Source of the DNA: Synchiropus splendidus
Taxonomy: Eukaryota; Chordata; Actinopteri; Syngnathiformes; Callionymidae
Length of the DNA: 64,000 nt
Reading direction: 5' to 3'
NCBI RefSeq assembly: GCF_027744825.2
Contig: NC_071334.1
Span: 5,448,437 to 5,512,436 of the forward strand
Below are positions 1-42,000 of this stretch, one piece after another (position 1 is the stretch's first letter; each line of letters opens with the position of its first letter). The position numbers and the translations under genes are program-made. The notes beneath the pieces are model-generated. The model was given only the letters and a program-made list of their open reading frames with translations, did no database searches and was not told the DNA's origin.

Positions 1-432
1 TGCATTTCTCAGCACCACGTACACAACATCTTCATGATGTAGCTCAGATATGAATTGTTATGTGTTCTTGCTGTTCAAAACATTCTTTCAAAGTCTCTGC
101 ATCAATAATGTCAGGAAGATCATATTTAAAAAAGACTGATCTATAGACTGAAACAGGCGGGAAATTGTAACCACATGAATTATTAGGACTGTAGAATTGA
201 TAAGATAATTTAACTATCTTTAAAAAATAAAGTTAAAATATAGATCACATGGATAAATCTTTTTTTCAAAACTGTTTCCAAACAAAAAAGCAAAATGTTT
301 TCCCATTACTGGCCACTGACTGTAGCCATGCAAGCAGTTTATTGGATTGTGAGGTGGAGGGTGAAATATTCACTTGGACCTTTAAAGGAATGAACCATTA
401 ACAAACACAGTGTAATAATGATGCTGTGCTAC
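1..432. other. lrrk1 intron, left edge
   Basis: Intron following exon 23. A/T-rich, nothing recognised. The next lrrk1 exon (start of kinase) should lie left of base 1. Confidence 0.6.
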
Positions 433-29380
<28,948 letters not shown>

Positions 29381-29596
29381 TCCTCCTCCTCTGGTCAGTC
29401 CTGCACAGAGGAGGAGAACCAGCACAGTCACATTCATCTGAACAACACACTTCTATGTTGTGACAAAAGATTCCATATGAATATGACTGGAATCTATTGG
29501 GTTGAACAAAGCAAGCGTCATCTCAGGTGATGCCAAAGAGATTTTATTTTCAGGTTTTGAGTCACACTTTTCTGTGCGATTCAAATAACTCCTGAC

Positions 29597-30413
29597 TAGT
29601 GCTGTCAGTCGATTAAAAAAAATTTATCGAATTAATCGCATTTTTATGTTATATCTGCTAAAGGTCTCCTGATGAAGAATTTGAGGATATTAAAAAATTG
29701 TAGTGCATGACTAATCAATTTAATACAGTAAGATGAGAAGATTTGAAATCCAATTTTTTATTGGTGAACTGTGCTTCATGAATGAACTCCAAAAGTAAAG
29801 GTCAAGCACATCCGCAAACCAGTGAGGCCAGGTGCATTATTCAACAATGTAAAACTAATACAGCAATACAGTGAAATACATAAAATAAGGCTGTCTTCAA
29901 AAATGTAATACAAATACAGCAACTCAGTTAAATAAATAAAATAAGATGGTTTTCAAAAATGTAATACAAATACAGCAACTCAGTTAAATAAATACCATTC
30001 TGAAATAAAATAAGGCTGTCTCAAATAGGCACTTAGACTTAGACTTTCTTTATGGTCATTGCACAAAAGCATATGACTGTAATATGGCAACGAAATTTCA
30101 GTCTGAGGCCTCCGGTTTCCAAAAACCAAAACTATATGTCCAAAATAAATAAATATCAGATAAATACTAACAAAAATAAATAAACAAATAAAGAAAAATA
30201 AATAAAGAATAATAATAACAACAATCCATAAATTATTATTGTTAATGACAATAATAATAAAAAAAAAACTTAAGCTCAATATAGCAATTAAAAATGAATA
30301 ATAGAAGTATAACACGCCTCTAAATGAGGCAAAATAAAGAACCGTTGATGCTCATGATTAATTGCGCTAAATTAATTAATAAATCGAATGAACGCGTTAA
30401 AATGACAGCACTA
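29597..30413. mobile_element. Non-autonomous hAT-type element with 8-bp target duplication
   Basis: Terminal inverted repeats TAGTGCTGTCA (29597-29607) and TGACAGCACTA (30403-30413), flanked on both sides by CTCCTGAC (29589-29596 and 30414-30421). An 8-bp duplication and this end sequence are hAT hallmarks. The interior is A/T-rich and holds no transposase. It carries a nested LINE tail and stops exactly where the CpG-rich lrrk1 promoter segment begins. Confidence 0.88.
30031..30240 (-). mobile_element. 3' end of the same LINE family, nested inside a hAT element
   Basis: On the minus strand this repeats the 3' UTR of the 4,200-5,843 element (FGNRRPQTEISLP in translation, then ACCATAAAGAAAGTCTAAGTCTAAG). 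It is heavily 5'-truncated and followed by an A/T-rich degenerate tract. It sits inside the 29597-30413 element. Confidence 0.75.
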
Positions 30414-30419
30414 CTCCTG

Positions 30420-30960
30420 ACCATCTCCCGCGGTGGGTCCAGGGCCCCGGCACCAGGACTGCGCATGCTCTGTAAGACGTCTGCACTCAGAATAACAACA
30501 GAAGTCGCTTCCCCCAGACACTAAGTGACTCAGAGTTTCCTGGACGGACAGTTTTCAGACGCGGGCTCGGAGCGCGGACGGACTTTTTCAAAGACGTTTC
30601 TGGACACCGCGTTCACACGGCTGGATCTGAGAGCGAAACACGTCACAGTCCAGTGTGTGTTGACACGCACGAGCCGCGAACCAGGAACGAACTGCAGCTT
30701 TTCTCTACATGCGTCAACGCGAAGGTTCAGAAGAGCTCAGACGCTTCCGGTGGATACAGTTGAAGTGCTGCCTCACCGTTGGTGCAGCAGCTCCGGTCAG
30801 CGACATGTCCGAAGGTGTTCGTCAGACTCGCTCATCAATCCGTGACACTTCCTGATCTTCGGCATGCAAACTCTTTCCCGGACAAACGCGCGCGTCAAGT
30901 AGGCACAGACATCCCGGAAGTATCCTTCAAAATAAAACACGGTGGCGCGCACATTTTGTT
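30420..30960 (-). promoter_or_regulatory. CpG-rich segment, probable lrrk1 promoter and leader exon
   Basis: GC- and CpG-rich stretch in an otherwise AT-rich surround, about 1 kb upstream of lrrk1 exon 1, with no long coding frame of known type. An NRF1-like site lies at 30459-30468. No TATA box is seen, as expected for a housekeeping-type CpG promoter. Leader exon borders are not resolved. Confidence 0.5.
30459..30468. promoter_or_regulatory. NRF1-like site
   Basis: CTGCGCATGC followed by TCT matches the near-palindromic NRF1 consensus with one mismatch in the second half. It sits inside the CpG-rich segment upstream of lrrk1. Confidence 0.35.
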
Positions 30961-32355
30961 CTTGCCTAATGCTAGTTTTATTTTTTTTTAAAGATGATTC
31001 TTTCAATTATTCAAAAAGCAATTAGACACATACACCGCATCCTTTCAGCAGCATGAAAACTGCTAGATGTAAGAGGGCAATAAAGAACTTAATCATAAAT
31101 TAAAATGACTAAAATTGCTTTCCACTTCTGTCATTGGAATTGTGAACAACAATTCAGCTGATAGAGACTATTTTCAGCCAGAAAGAAGAGATACGTAGAT
31201 TCATAACAGCAATAAAACAAAAAAGAAATTGGCCAGTGGAACTCTTTTTGATGCTTATGACTCAAGTATAATGGCCTCCAGGGGTTTTAAACTCAAGAAC
31301 ACAAGGTGCCAAAATGTAGTTAAAGTCACAGGTCAAACATATACATTTTGAAGACTCCTGAATTGGCACTCCTTTAACAAGGAATGAGCCAAAAGAGAAT
31401 GCAGTATCAGTCCCACTTTAAATTCTGATGTTAGCATCTCATTGGTGAGTCTCAAAACACCAAAACAAATCGTATCCCTTCACCATTCACCTCTCAACAC
31501 AAGAGGCACAAACATGAATTTGATCTTGCATTGTTCATCCGTGTCCCTTCGAGCGTCTCACAGTTCAAATGTTACATTACAAACCATTAAGCCTTTATTT
31601 TCTGCTCACTTGAAAACTTCCTGTTTGAATGGCAACACGCTGTGGGTCACAACACCAACAGGTGTCAGATGTGGTGTAGCTTTTTGTGCACTTTGCTGTC
31701 ACTATTTAGCTCAGTCATGAATCGATTTCCATAAATTCTGGACTTTAGAGTGGAATATTAGTCCAAAAACAAACAAACAAACAAACTGGCCAATGTTCTG
31801 AACTGGAATCATCAACTCCTCACATCTTTTATTGACATTAAAGCGCTCAAAATGTGTCCCAAGTTCCGACACCACAGCCGGTCTCAGCTGCTGCTTCTCG
31901 TCTCTGCTCCTCCAGGAGATCGGCTCTGAGGGCGGAGCTGCGGACACGCGGGCGAAAACAGCGCATTTTGAGCGCTTTAAGGTCAATAAAACGCCTGTGA
32001 TGTCATGGGTTTGATGTGACCAGGCTCTTTAGCCTGGAAAATCCATATATTAACTGCAGAGTTCAGACATAAGAAAAAAGTTGCGCCGTATAGACCAGAA
32101 ATTCCATACAGGCCGTGTTTTGGAGGGCCAGATTTGGCCACCAGGCCATGAGTTTGATACTTCCTTTATAAGGTGAAGTGCAGTCGAGTCTTCCTGGTGA
32201 ATAACATGATTTATTAATTCGTGCTGAGATGACTCGTGTAACGCTGACTGACTCTGGTTAAGCTGTCGATACAGTTAGCTGCATCACTGAGAGGTAACTG
32301 ACCAGCAGGTTTAACATCCCGTGAGGCAAAAACAGCAACACGCTTTTCATCATAC
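30961..32355. other. lrrk1-aldh1a3 intergenic stretch
   Basis: Separates the lrrk1 promoter side from the end of aldh1a3. Apart from foldback family 2 copy 2 it holds only short, unconvincing frames. Confidence 0.5.
31781..32035 (-). mobile_element. Foldback repeat family 2, copy 2
   Basis: Same orientation as copy 1 and highly similar, lacking about 25 bp near the end (the CAATATTTTGGCAGCATGA part). Lies between the lrrk1 promoter and the aldh1a3 3' end. Confidence 0.65.
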
Positions 32356-32361
32356 TTTATT
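32356..32361 (-). terminator. Candidate poly(A) signal of aldh1a3
   Basis: AATAAA on the minus strand about 670 nt after the stop. A variant ATTAAA at 32635-32640 is nearer. The choice between them cannot be made from sequence alone. Confidence 0.35.
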
Positions 32362-33026
32362 CAGAAGGTCTAGAAATAGAAGAAGAAATATACAAAACAA
32401 CAGCTGTTAATCTGTATAAAACGACCGCGTCCTGATTTGTCAGTGTGTGACATCATCCATACACTGACGACGAGCTAGAGAGGTAAATATTACCGGAACA
32501 GGCTGAGGAGAACAGGCGGTCCTCAAACATGAACAAGGCACATTCTCCGCCGGCATCATGCATGGAACATCAACATGAATCGCAGTGTGGACCTCTGAGC
32601 GTGGGCTTCATCACGGTTAGTTCTTTATAGGGAATTTAATAAATTACAACAAAAGACTATGCACAGTTTCAGTCACCAATATATTACCAGCATCCGTTCA
32701 TCTGAAAGTAATAAGATGTCACACAGACCATGGTCATGACACCTATTTCATCTGCACGATGAGCCTTTATATCTTCTATATCAGCCATAAAACTGTAGCT
32801 TGATCATGACTACAAGACTCTGGAACATGTGTGTGACAGCCACTACACTATTACTGCCGCAAGGTATTCATTTAAATCATGCTGCTCTGTTTTCCAATGG
32901 TGGCAATAAAAACACAGTACGCTTTGTAAAGCAGCGCATGGATCTTGAACACATATGTGACCAGTATATTTCACATGAACTCTGTGCATGATGCAGGATG
33001 AAGGCCGTGATGTGATGCAACACTTC

Positions 33027-33096
33027 TCACAGTGTTTCGTTCAGTTTGATGGTCACTGCTTTCACCTCTGTGTACTCCGCCAGCGCATACTCGCCA
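33027..33096 (-). CDS. aldh1a3: aldh1a3 coding exon 13 with stop
   Basis: 70 nt: [20 protein letters not shown] then TL and TGA. The acceptor CCTCTAG ends TAG, not CAG. Intron 12 is 76 bp. Confidence 0.96.
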
Positions 33097-36000
33097 CTAG
33101 AGGGTGCAACACACAAAGTTATTCAAACAAAAAGTTCATCGCCCAAAACGTCAAGGATCGACTCGTTCTTACAGCTCGCGTCCGTTTCCTGACATCTTGT
33201 ATCCTCCGAATGGACTCTGGGCGTGGAGGGCATTGTAGCAGTTTACCCTGAAGACAGACATTTGCTTTTATTTCATAGACAATTTTAAGATGTTTATCAT
33301 CATCAATTAAAGTATGAAATAATCTCAGATCGTCCACAAAGTCGGTTCTGTTGAATTACAACGCTAAATACGTGTAAATCTAGTTCCAAGTGACTCAAAT
33401 TCAGAGCAAGACCTTCGCCTCAAACTCGGCCTCAAAATGATTCATAAGCCATGAAAAAACATTGTACAGTAGCACCTCGGTTCTCGACCACAATCCGTTC
33501 CAGGCGGCCGTTCCAGAAGTGATTTGTTTGAAATCCGAATCGATTTTTCCCATTACAATGAATGGAAAAAGCAATAATGCGTTCCAAGCCTTAAAAGAGG
33601 CTTTTGTAGGAGTGAATGTAGAGTGTCTGCTGCAGGTGCGCTGTTCCTCTATGTGTGTGGCCGCTGCATGTGGGAGGGGTTGCCGAGTGAGTGAGGTCTC
33701 TCCAGAAGTGAAGAGGTGCCCGGTGCGTGTCCAGCTCTGAATGTGCGCTTCTGTGCAGTTTGGCTGTGACAAAGTCATAAACCAAGTCACGCTCTGTCCC
33801 AGACTGGCCTCATCCCTGTCCCAGCTCCAGCCCACAACAGGACATCAAACCCTGGAGTGAGCGCTCCAGCACCTCCCCTGTGACACTCTACCACGGTCCA
33901 GTGTGGAGACAGGAAAGGTTTTACACCTCAATATGAAGAAAAAACAGTCAGTAAATGTAGCTAACGGGACACGTCTGCATACAGAGGCTGCGTTATACAC
34001 AGTAACAAAGCGCGTCGTGGGTCAGCTGGTCGGTCCGCGCACGTTATGTTTTTACCGGCTTTTGTCGGGACGCCTATGGAATAAACTCTTTTTTGCTGAC
34101 CAATTGTCCAGCGATGATCCAATGCCTCTCCAGGAGAGAATAAACGGAAAATGTTCCAGTCGTTCTCACTTTCTGACCATTATGTCCAAGAAGAAGGAGC
34201 TCAGCAAGGATCTGCGTCAACGTCTTGTGCAGGTTGACAGTACAGGAGACGGATCCAAGGCCATATCAAAGAGTGCAGAGCATCATCAGCCAGCAATAGA
34301 ACACTGTTAAGAACCTCAGAGGGCGGGACAGGAAGCATAAGGTGTCCCCCAGACTTGCTAGGAAAAGCTGTCGAGAGGTCAATAACAAACCCCGGAACCA
34401 AACAACCAAGGCCCGGAATGGACAAAGGTGTCACACTCTACCATGGAACAGGTGCAAGACATGTTTTTCTGAGATTATGCCAGGGGTGTGAATAATTCTG
34501 AACATGGGTGAGAATCAACTTTCGGCCATATATTTACTGGCTTATGAACAGTTCAGCCACTCGTAAGCTACATAAGACATGAGCTCCACAGGAACTATAT
34601 CTTTTGTAAATGAAGAATCTAAAACCGAACGCTTTTTTTCATGGGGTCTGAATAATTTTGAGGCAGAGTGTAGGTCCTGCTGCCGCACCATTTGAATGCA
34701 GGTTGAAAAGCTCTTCAGCTTCAGTATGGGAAGAGAAATGCCGAGCCTTTGCAGGACGGCTGGATGTTGTGATGGTGACAAGATGGCGGGGGCGGTTGAC
34801 CCACTTATAAGAGCCGAGTCAGAATCTCATTGTCATTCAAGCAGTCCATGAAAACATACTTTTTTTTTGTACACATGGAAAGAAAACCTCTGATCCTGCA
34901 TTGCTTCATTTTCTTTAAGAAGCAACAGCATTGACTGCAGTTGTGGGACTCACCAGACGGTGCCAGTGTCGAGGGCTGAAGACACTGCCAGAGCTCGGTC
35001 CACACTGGAGGTGAACACTGCCGACACCAGGCCATACTGGGAGCTGTTGGCTCGGCTGATGGCCTCCTGCTGGCTCTTAAAGGTGAATATACACAGCACC
35101 GGACCAAAGATCTGTGACAGGAAGAACACGACTGCCTTTGAGGCGAGGCCCACACTTGTGTGTGGGAATAAGAACATCGCAGATGCATTCTTGCTAACTA
35201 AAACTGAACATAACTGACAACAAAAACACGTCATTTTCCAACCAGTTGTCAAATCCATGCACTTGAAAGCATTATCAACTTAAACTTGCGTTAAAACAGA
35301 GCGTCAGAGAGGAAGTCAGTACCTCTCAGACACCATCTCTGCAAGTTCTGCGTATAATGTAGTCTGTTTTGTAGCATTCATTGGATCGTCTTATGATGTT
35401 ACTCAGTTCCTTCATTGCTAAACACAATGTTGCTAAAAAAAAACGAGTTCAAACACATTAGGTTCATTAGCTTGAAGTCACACCTCTGTTTTATTTCAGC
35501 TGTAATTATCGTGTAATAGAAGGTCTCTCAACAGCGATGGAATCTTGGGTTCTGGCGCTCAGTGGCGCAATTCCCTTCCATGTCAGGGTTTCTCAATTTG
35601 TTTTCGGCTGCATGCTGAGCTCACCTCTTCTTGTGCGATGCGCATGTGGTCTTTCACTCCGGAGAAGATGGTCGGTTGAATAAACAGGGTGTTTTCGCCC
35701 TCCGAAGCTCCCCCGCACTCCAACCTGGCGCCCTCTTTCTTCCCGCTTTCTATCAGGTCCATGATCTTGTCAAACTGCTGCTGATCGATCTGAAGCATGA
35801 AGAGGAAGTTGATTGTAAATTAAAGATGCGTTTTCTAACCGTATCACCGAAGTTATAATTGTGTCCAAACTGCAAACGCACTCTGTGGCGTCCAAGTGAT
35901 TTGATGTAATAATACAATAACGCAAAATTGACTGTTAATAACTGTAGACATGTTGATTTACAAAGTGTGTTTGAACCGTCCTCCACTAGTTCATCGTAAA

Positions 36001-39000
36001 TATCGCCACCGCTGCCTGGACTGAGCATCATAAGGGAACCTCTGACCTGCCTGTTTAAAATAGTGAAAACTACTTTGTGGGTAGAATACCATACAATTGT
36101 CAGCCACGCTACTGAGCTTTGGGTGGTGAGCTAATCCGATGAGAGAGACTCAGGAGAACCGCAACTCCTCCAGAAACCAGTTGCCCCTCAATGCCTCCCT
36201 GACGAAGTGCTATAGACATGACTGACTTGGAGGAGGCCCTGGGTCAGATCCGGGAAACGCTGGAGAGGGTTCTATGGTTTTTATCTGGTCATCTTGTCAA
36301 GACCGAAACACAGTACGTGTTTTTCTCTCAGATTGGAGGACGGTTGAATAGACACGTCAGCAAGAGTCGTGCGACTGAGGCCCGCCACATGACTCCTACC
36401 TGTGGTCCGTGCGACGTCCGAGGATCCAGCGGGTCTCCTACTGCGATCTTCTTGGCCTTCTCGACGCTGAGACGTACAAACTCTTCGTGTATGCTGTCTT
36501 GAACGAAGACACGCGACGCCGCAGTGCAGCACTGACCCTGGTTGTAAAAAGCTCCTTTCTGGGTTTCCTCCACAGCCAGGTGCACTGCACGTGCAAACAC
36601 AAGGACACCACTGAAATACCTCAACTCCAGCAGGAGGACGTCCGGTCACAGATGTAACTGAAAGTCTCCGTACTCACAGTCGCAGTCTGCGAACACGATG
36701 CAGGGATTCTTGCCGCCCAGCTCCAGAGTCACTCTCTTCAGGTTGCTATGGGCTGCTGCGCTTTGGATGCTCTGCCCGACCTGTTGGGTGAAGAGTTCAA
36801 ATCATTATTTAAAGTTAGACACCATATTTCTGAACCAAGAGCGCCATCTAGTGGCCTGACACTGCAATATTGCCTCATGACAGCTGATCACTAGTCAGCA
36901 GTTAACCTACACATCTAGAGAGCCACTTGCTGTCACCGACTATTTAGAGTCACCAACAAAACACTGTATATTTCTGCGTGTATTTGGACTGTGGGAACAA
37001 TCCAGAGATTCTACAGGAACCCTCCACATGTAAGGGGCGAACACTCAACTCACTCAAATCAAAATGGACATGTGTGGTCTGCGCCAAACTCTTCTCTGGA
37101 ATCGAACCCCCTTGCTGCTGCACAACAGCACGGTGTCAACAGAAAGTCATGCACTTCTGTTCATCTTTTCTCTTAACACAGCAAGGCACTGCACTATGAC
37201 TCCATTTGCCACCAGAACAGGAGGCAATAACGCTTTCAGCGCTTGACTTTGACAACAAAGTCTTCCAGGCTTTCATGCTGTCATTACAAAGTTTATTGTC
37301 ATGCCAACTAAAAAAGGCCTCAGGTCTTCACCAACAGCTAAAAACATCAATTGCTGGGCTTCATCAAAAAAAAACAAACACTGAACCAATTCACTATTTA
37401 CAAAGGCCAAAAACCTGGTCAACTACTGCCAACACCATAAGCATAAAAAGGTCATTACCTGCAACAGCCTCTCAGGACAGCTAAAGCAAAAGCAGTAACT
37501 ATTACACAGTAACTATTGCGCCCAGATTATTATGATCTTTTAAATGTTATTTATGCATTTGGATATTTATTTTTGCTCGTCTGTTATGTTCTATGGTCTT
37601 CATGATATTTCACGTAAAGTTTTGGCATCATAATCATGGGTTCAAATGTTTTTTACCGTTTGACTGGGCAGACAAGGGGAAGGCAGAGTCATAAAAACAT
37701 AACTAGGACAGATGCTTCTCCCGAGTGATGGGCAGATGAGGCTTCATGAAACAGTGTTGCAGGGTGGATGAAACAGTGTCCTCATTTTCAGAGGCCACTA
37801 GATGGCGCTCTTGGTTTAGAAGTGATGTGAGGTTTCATTGAATGAGTTGTTCAAGTCCAAACATTTCACAGCAGACAGCGCCATCTGTTTCATGAAGCCT
37901 CACCGACCCATCACTACTTGTCCCCACTGAACGACGGTAACTTCTCATTTGACATTTCAAGTCTTTCAATGGAGCAGCACAGACCTCTGTAGAACCAGTG
38001 AAGGCCACTTTGTCAACATCCATGTGGTTGGCGATGGCGGCTCCCGCGGTGGGACCAAAACCAGGGACGATATTTACAACGCCAGGAGGGAACTCTGCCT
38101 GAGACAAACGGGACACAAAAGACGTTCTGAAAAATGTGCGGCACATTTAGTAGTCGTACTAGGTCTGCGTGTAATTCTACCATCCTGGGGTTTGACTCAT
38201 ACTGTACGTACATAGCAAACAAACCCAGAGCACCGTGATAATAAAAGCCGAGCTGGCTAAATAAAGAAAAGGCACAGGATGAAGAAACCTTGTTTACATG
38301 CAGTGATGCCAGTACTCCGTTACTTAGTAACGCGTTACTCTTGTATCACCACCTTTTTCAGTAATGAGTAACGTAACCTGTTACTATTTCAAACAAGGTA
38401 TCCAATTAATGTGACTTCTCTAAGTCACTGCGTGTTATTGTTGTTGCGATTGTCGGGAAGCAAAATATTACCATTGGCTTTCTACAACTGCGTCTTTGGG
38501 CATGATGTAATGTGCGGGACACGGCAGTTACGTTTGCAGCTCACGTGTCAAGCTGCCGGCTACACGGCAGTAAATAACAGAGGCGTGAGGAGAGAGATGC
38601 AGGTTTCTAGCTGAAAACACAGAGACTACTTTGAGTTAGTGTCTGCTGTAGATGACAGTATTAACCCTGCGGAGTCCACCAACGCACAGAAATAATCCGG
38701 TTAAAGAGAGCGAAATAAAGTAGCCTCGCAAATGTGTCGAACGTGCGGACTCAAAAAACTTAGTTAAAAGACATGGATGCTAGATTTTTAGACTTTTATA
38801 GATTCTTTTTCTTTGGTGCAGGAAGAAACAGTGCTGATGTGATGTACTGATGTTGCATTTTCTCTTGAAAGTCAGAAATAAAATGATCCTCTGGTGCGAC
38901 GGAGCGTAGAGGCGAGTCACAGCAGCCACTTAAGTGCAACTACTGCCTCCAGGCGACGAACAGGAGACCTGACACACTGAGACTCACTAAACTTTTGCCT

Positions 39001-42000
39001 TGTAGTTAAAAAATAGTAAAACAATAATAAATCATTGCTTCCATTTTATTATATAAATGGCAATATATCACTTTGTTTTGTTTTTCATACTTGTTGCTTT
39101 TTGTGTGTGATTTTCGCTCCAATGGTTTCGAGTGTGTCAAAGCAAAGCATTGACTGTGCATTCATAGAACTGGAAAAAAAAGACCCCAAACATGGAAAAA
39201 CGCTGGACCCTCAAGAACGCCAACCTCAAAACTGACATAGAAGATATTGTTTAGGCGATGAGAGCTGTAGTAAGTGACTTGTCATCTAACTTAGTTACTT
39301 TTGAATTCAAGTAATCAGTAAAGTAACTCAGTGACTTTTTGAAGGGGTGATCAGTTTTTCAAAGCAGCTGTGGCAACACTGCTTCCAAGCTAGAACCAGC
39401 AGTAGAACCCGACCTCTTTGATGAGCGATCCAACGTGGAGGGCAGTCAGGGGGGTCTGCTCCGCCGGCTTGATGACCACGGAGTTTCCACAGCTCAGCGC
39501 CGGGGCGATCTTCCACGTGAACATCAGCAGGGGGAAGTTCCACTGGCGTTTGGGAGAGGAGACAAAAGGAATTCGATGAATAAACAGCCTCAGCCTTCCA
39601 AGCGTGATTTCACCCACAAACATTGTCCTGCGCTGTCACGGATTTTCCTCCCAAATTGGAAGCAAGTCACTGGCCACTCAAACCCAGATTAGACGGCATT
39701 ATGTGTGAGCGCTGCGTATTTATTGTTTGGGCATTGTAAAATTTAACAACACTAACGGGAAAGACTCGTGCCCATTATGGAGCTGGCAAGTCGGGAGAAA
39801 GGCTTCTATTTGCCTTCTGACAATGACTCATGTTGTGCGAGCGCCAGCTGTAATTGCACCACATCCTTCAGTATAAGGTTCACTTTTATGATATAATCTC
39901 TCATGTCCAACAACAGGCGTGTTGTTCCCTTGTTGCCAAAGCAACATTAGAGGTTATAAGCTTTTGCTCCGAAGATAAAAAACTGAATGGTCGCATTCTG
40001 TCAAGACGTCGAAATTATACCCTCACGTCTGGGTGCCTTTGCAATACAAGATGGTAACGCACCAAACACCACCCCACCCTCTATCTGATTTTCTTGTTAT
40101 CAAAAGAGAAAAAAAAGTGCCTTCATTTCAGCGTGTAAAAGAAGATCTAAGCAGGTGGGAATCGGAGCTGTGTGCTCTTGCAGGAATCGCCCGGCGGGGA
40201 TGTGAAGAGAGCGGCTCTTGTTTGGGGCAGAGCTGGCATTAAGATTAGGTTTCCGTTACATTTAGCAGAGTTTCACTCTCATGTCCAGACCTTGCTCTGG
40301 ATTGACAGTCACATGGTGGGAAGTGCAGATGTGTGTTCATCGGGGGTTTTGTCCGTGGCACAATGCGCCGGCCTCGGCTACAATGAAAGGACTGACAGCA
40401 TGTGAAGCAGCTTTCCATGACAAAATAAGTGTTTGAAAAGAGGAAGAGCACTTTTTGGTTTGCTGACTCAGCCTGATGCTGCAGTCAACCAGAGCCTTTT
40501 GATCAACAATGCACCACGGCACTTTTGGTTCATTGAAAAAATCCCGGGTCACACCACCAAAGGAACCTGGGCCAAAGTGCACAAGTCCTATAGAAAATCC
40601 CTATTCATTTGTGAAACACTGTAGCTACTGACACTCACTTGTTATTTTTGCCAGGATATTTGCAGACACAAATGGCAGAAAATGTATCAGTTTCAAATGT
40701 GTCCAGAAAGGGGCAGCAATATGGCAAAATATATCAGGATTTATTTATGTATTCGCTTACTTTAAATAACTGTTGTTATGGTTTTTCTCTTTTGCATGAT
40801 TTTATTCCATTCTTTGCCTGAACTTGCTTCATAAAAAACATTCTTCTTTCTCTCCTCACATTTTGTTGTGGGTTTAGTTTTTCACCAACTTGTAAACCAC
40901 AAAGCGAACTGTGACAGTCCATGAGTATCAGTAAAGTTTGGAAGTGAGACGTCAGGTTAGCTCTGTTAGCTCTGCGGTGCAGACAGTCTTTGGCATGGTG
41001 GCGACTCCGACAAGGATCACTCCCTCCCTCCCTCCCTCCATGGTTCTGTGGTGAAAGTGTGTGGTCCAGTTAGAGGCGCATCAGCTTTAAAAACAGCAGG
41101 AAGTTGCGCATGTGAGCGGCTTCTTGGCTGTGAGTGTGTGGGAAGAGGAGCGCCGCGCACCACAGCAGCGCTGCTTTGACTGAGGGACAGATCAGCGCAT
41201 CAACACACTGGAGCTCTACAGTAGAGTGAAGAGAAAGAATGGCGGCCAATCCATGCAATAAGCTAAGTAGCAAACAAGCTCAAGCGTTTGTGCAACTCTG
41301 CGTAATGTTGGATGAAGTCAGAAAGATCACCCAGTGAAGTACGGCACAAACACGATTGCAACCATGGCTGACTGAGCAATATTGTGTGGCGGCTCTATTC
41401 TCTCAACTGAGCCATGAGCAGCAGCATCTCTGAATCCATATTCAATCTATACTGTAATAACACTTGTTATTACGGTATAGACAATAACTGAGAAGCATTG
41501 ACTTACAGGAATTATGGCGCCACATACTCCAACAGGCTCGTGTTTGGTTAAACACATGAAGTTCTCATCTGCAATGAAAGAGAGCTTGAACATCCTGAGC
41601 TCACAAGAGACAGACAACATGATGGAACATGACATGGAACATAAAACCGTGAGGGTCCTCTGTGAGCGGAGGTTTGAAAATTCAAAGTTTAACAGTCCTC
41701 CAGCACTGGACTGCAGAGGCTCAAACTCTTGGGTCAGTCCGAACCTGATACACTGCAGTAAAGCTTTCGTAAAGCCCCTTGTTAAAATGAATAAATAATG
41801 AAAAAAAATCACTGAAAAACAATGACCAGAAAGTGCATTCCAAGCAGTGTGACTGCTGATGATGTCACACAGCTGGCATGTAGACGCCAAAACATGATCA
41901 CTACCTCCTGCTTGGCCTCTGGATATCAAGTATTATCTCTGTTATTAACATATATTTTCATTACTAATGCTTGCTTTATATATATATATAGCTATACAAG

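Noticed and set aside
29381..29437. Signal peptide MNVTVLVLLLCAG upstream of lrrk1 MFYW
   Set aside because: The stretch is the pyrimidine tract and CAG of the exon 1 acceptor; the hydrophobic codons are CTC/CTT of that tract.
36281..36649. 122-codon minus-strand frame overlapping aldh1a3 exon 9
   Set aside because: It is an alternative frame of the exon; the frame with [10 protein letters not shown] and matching phases is the real one.
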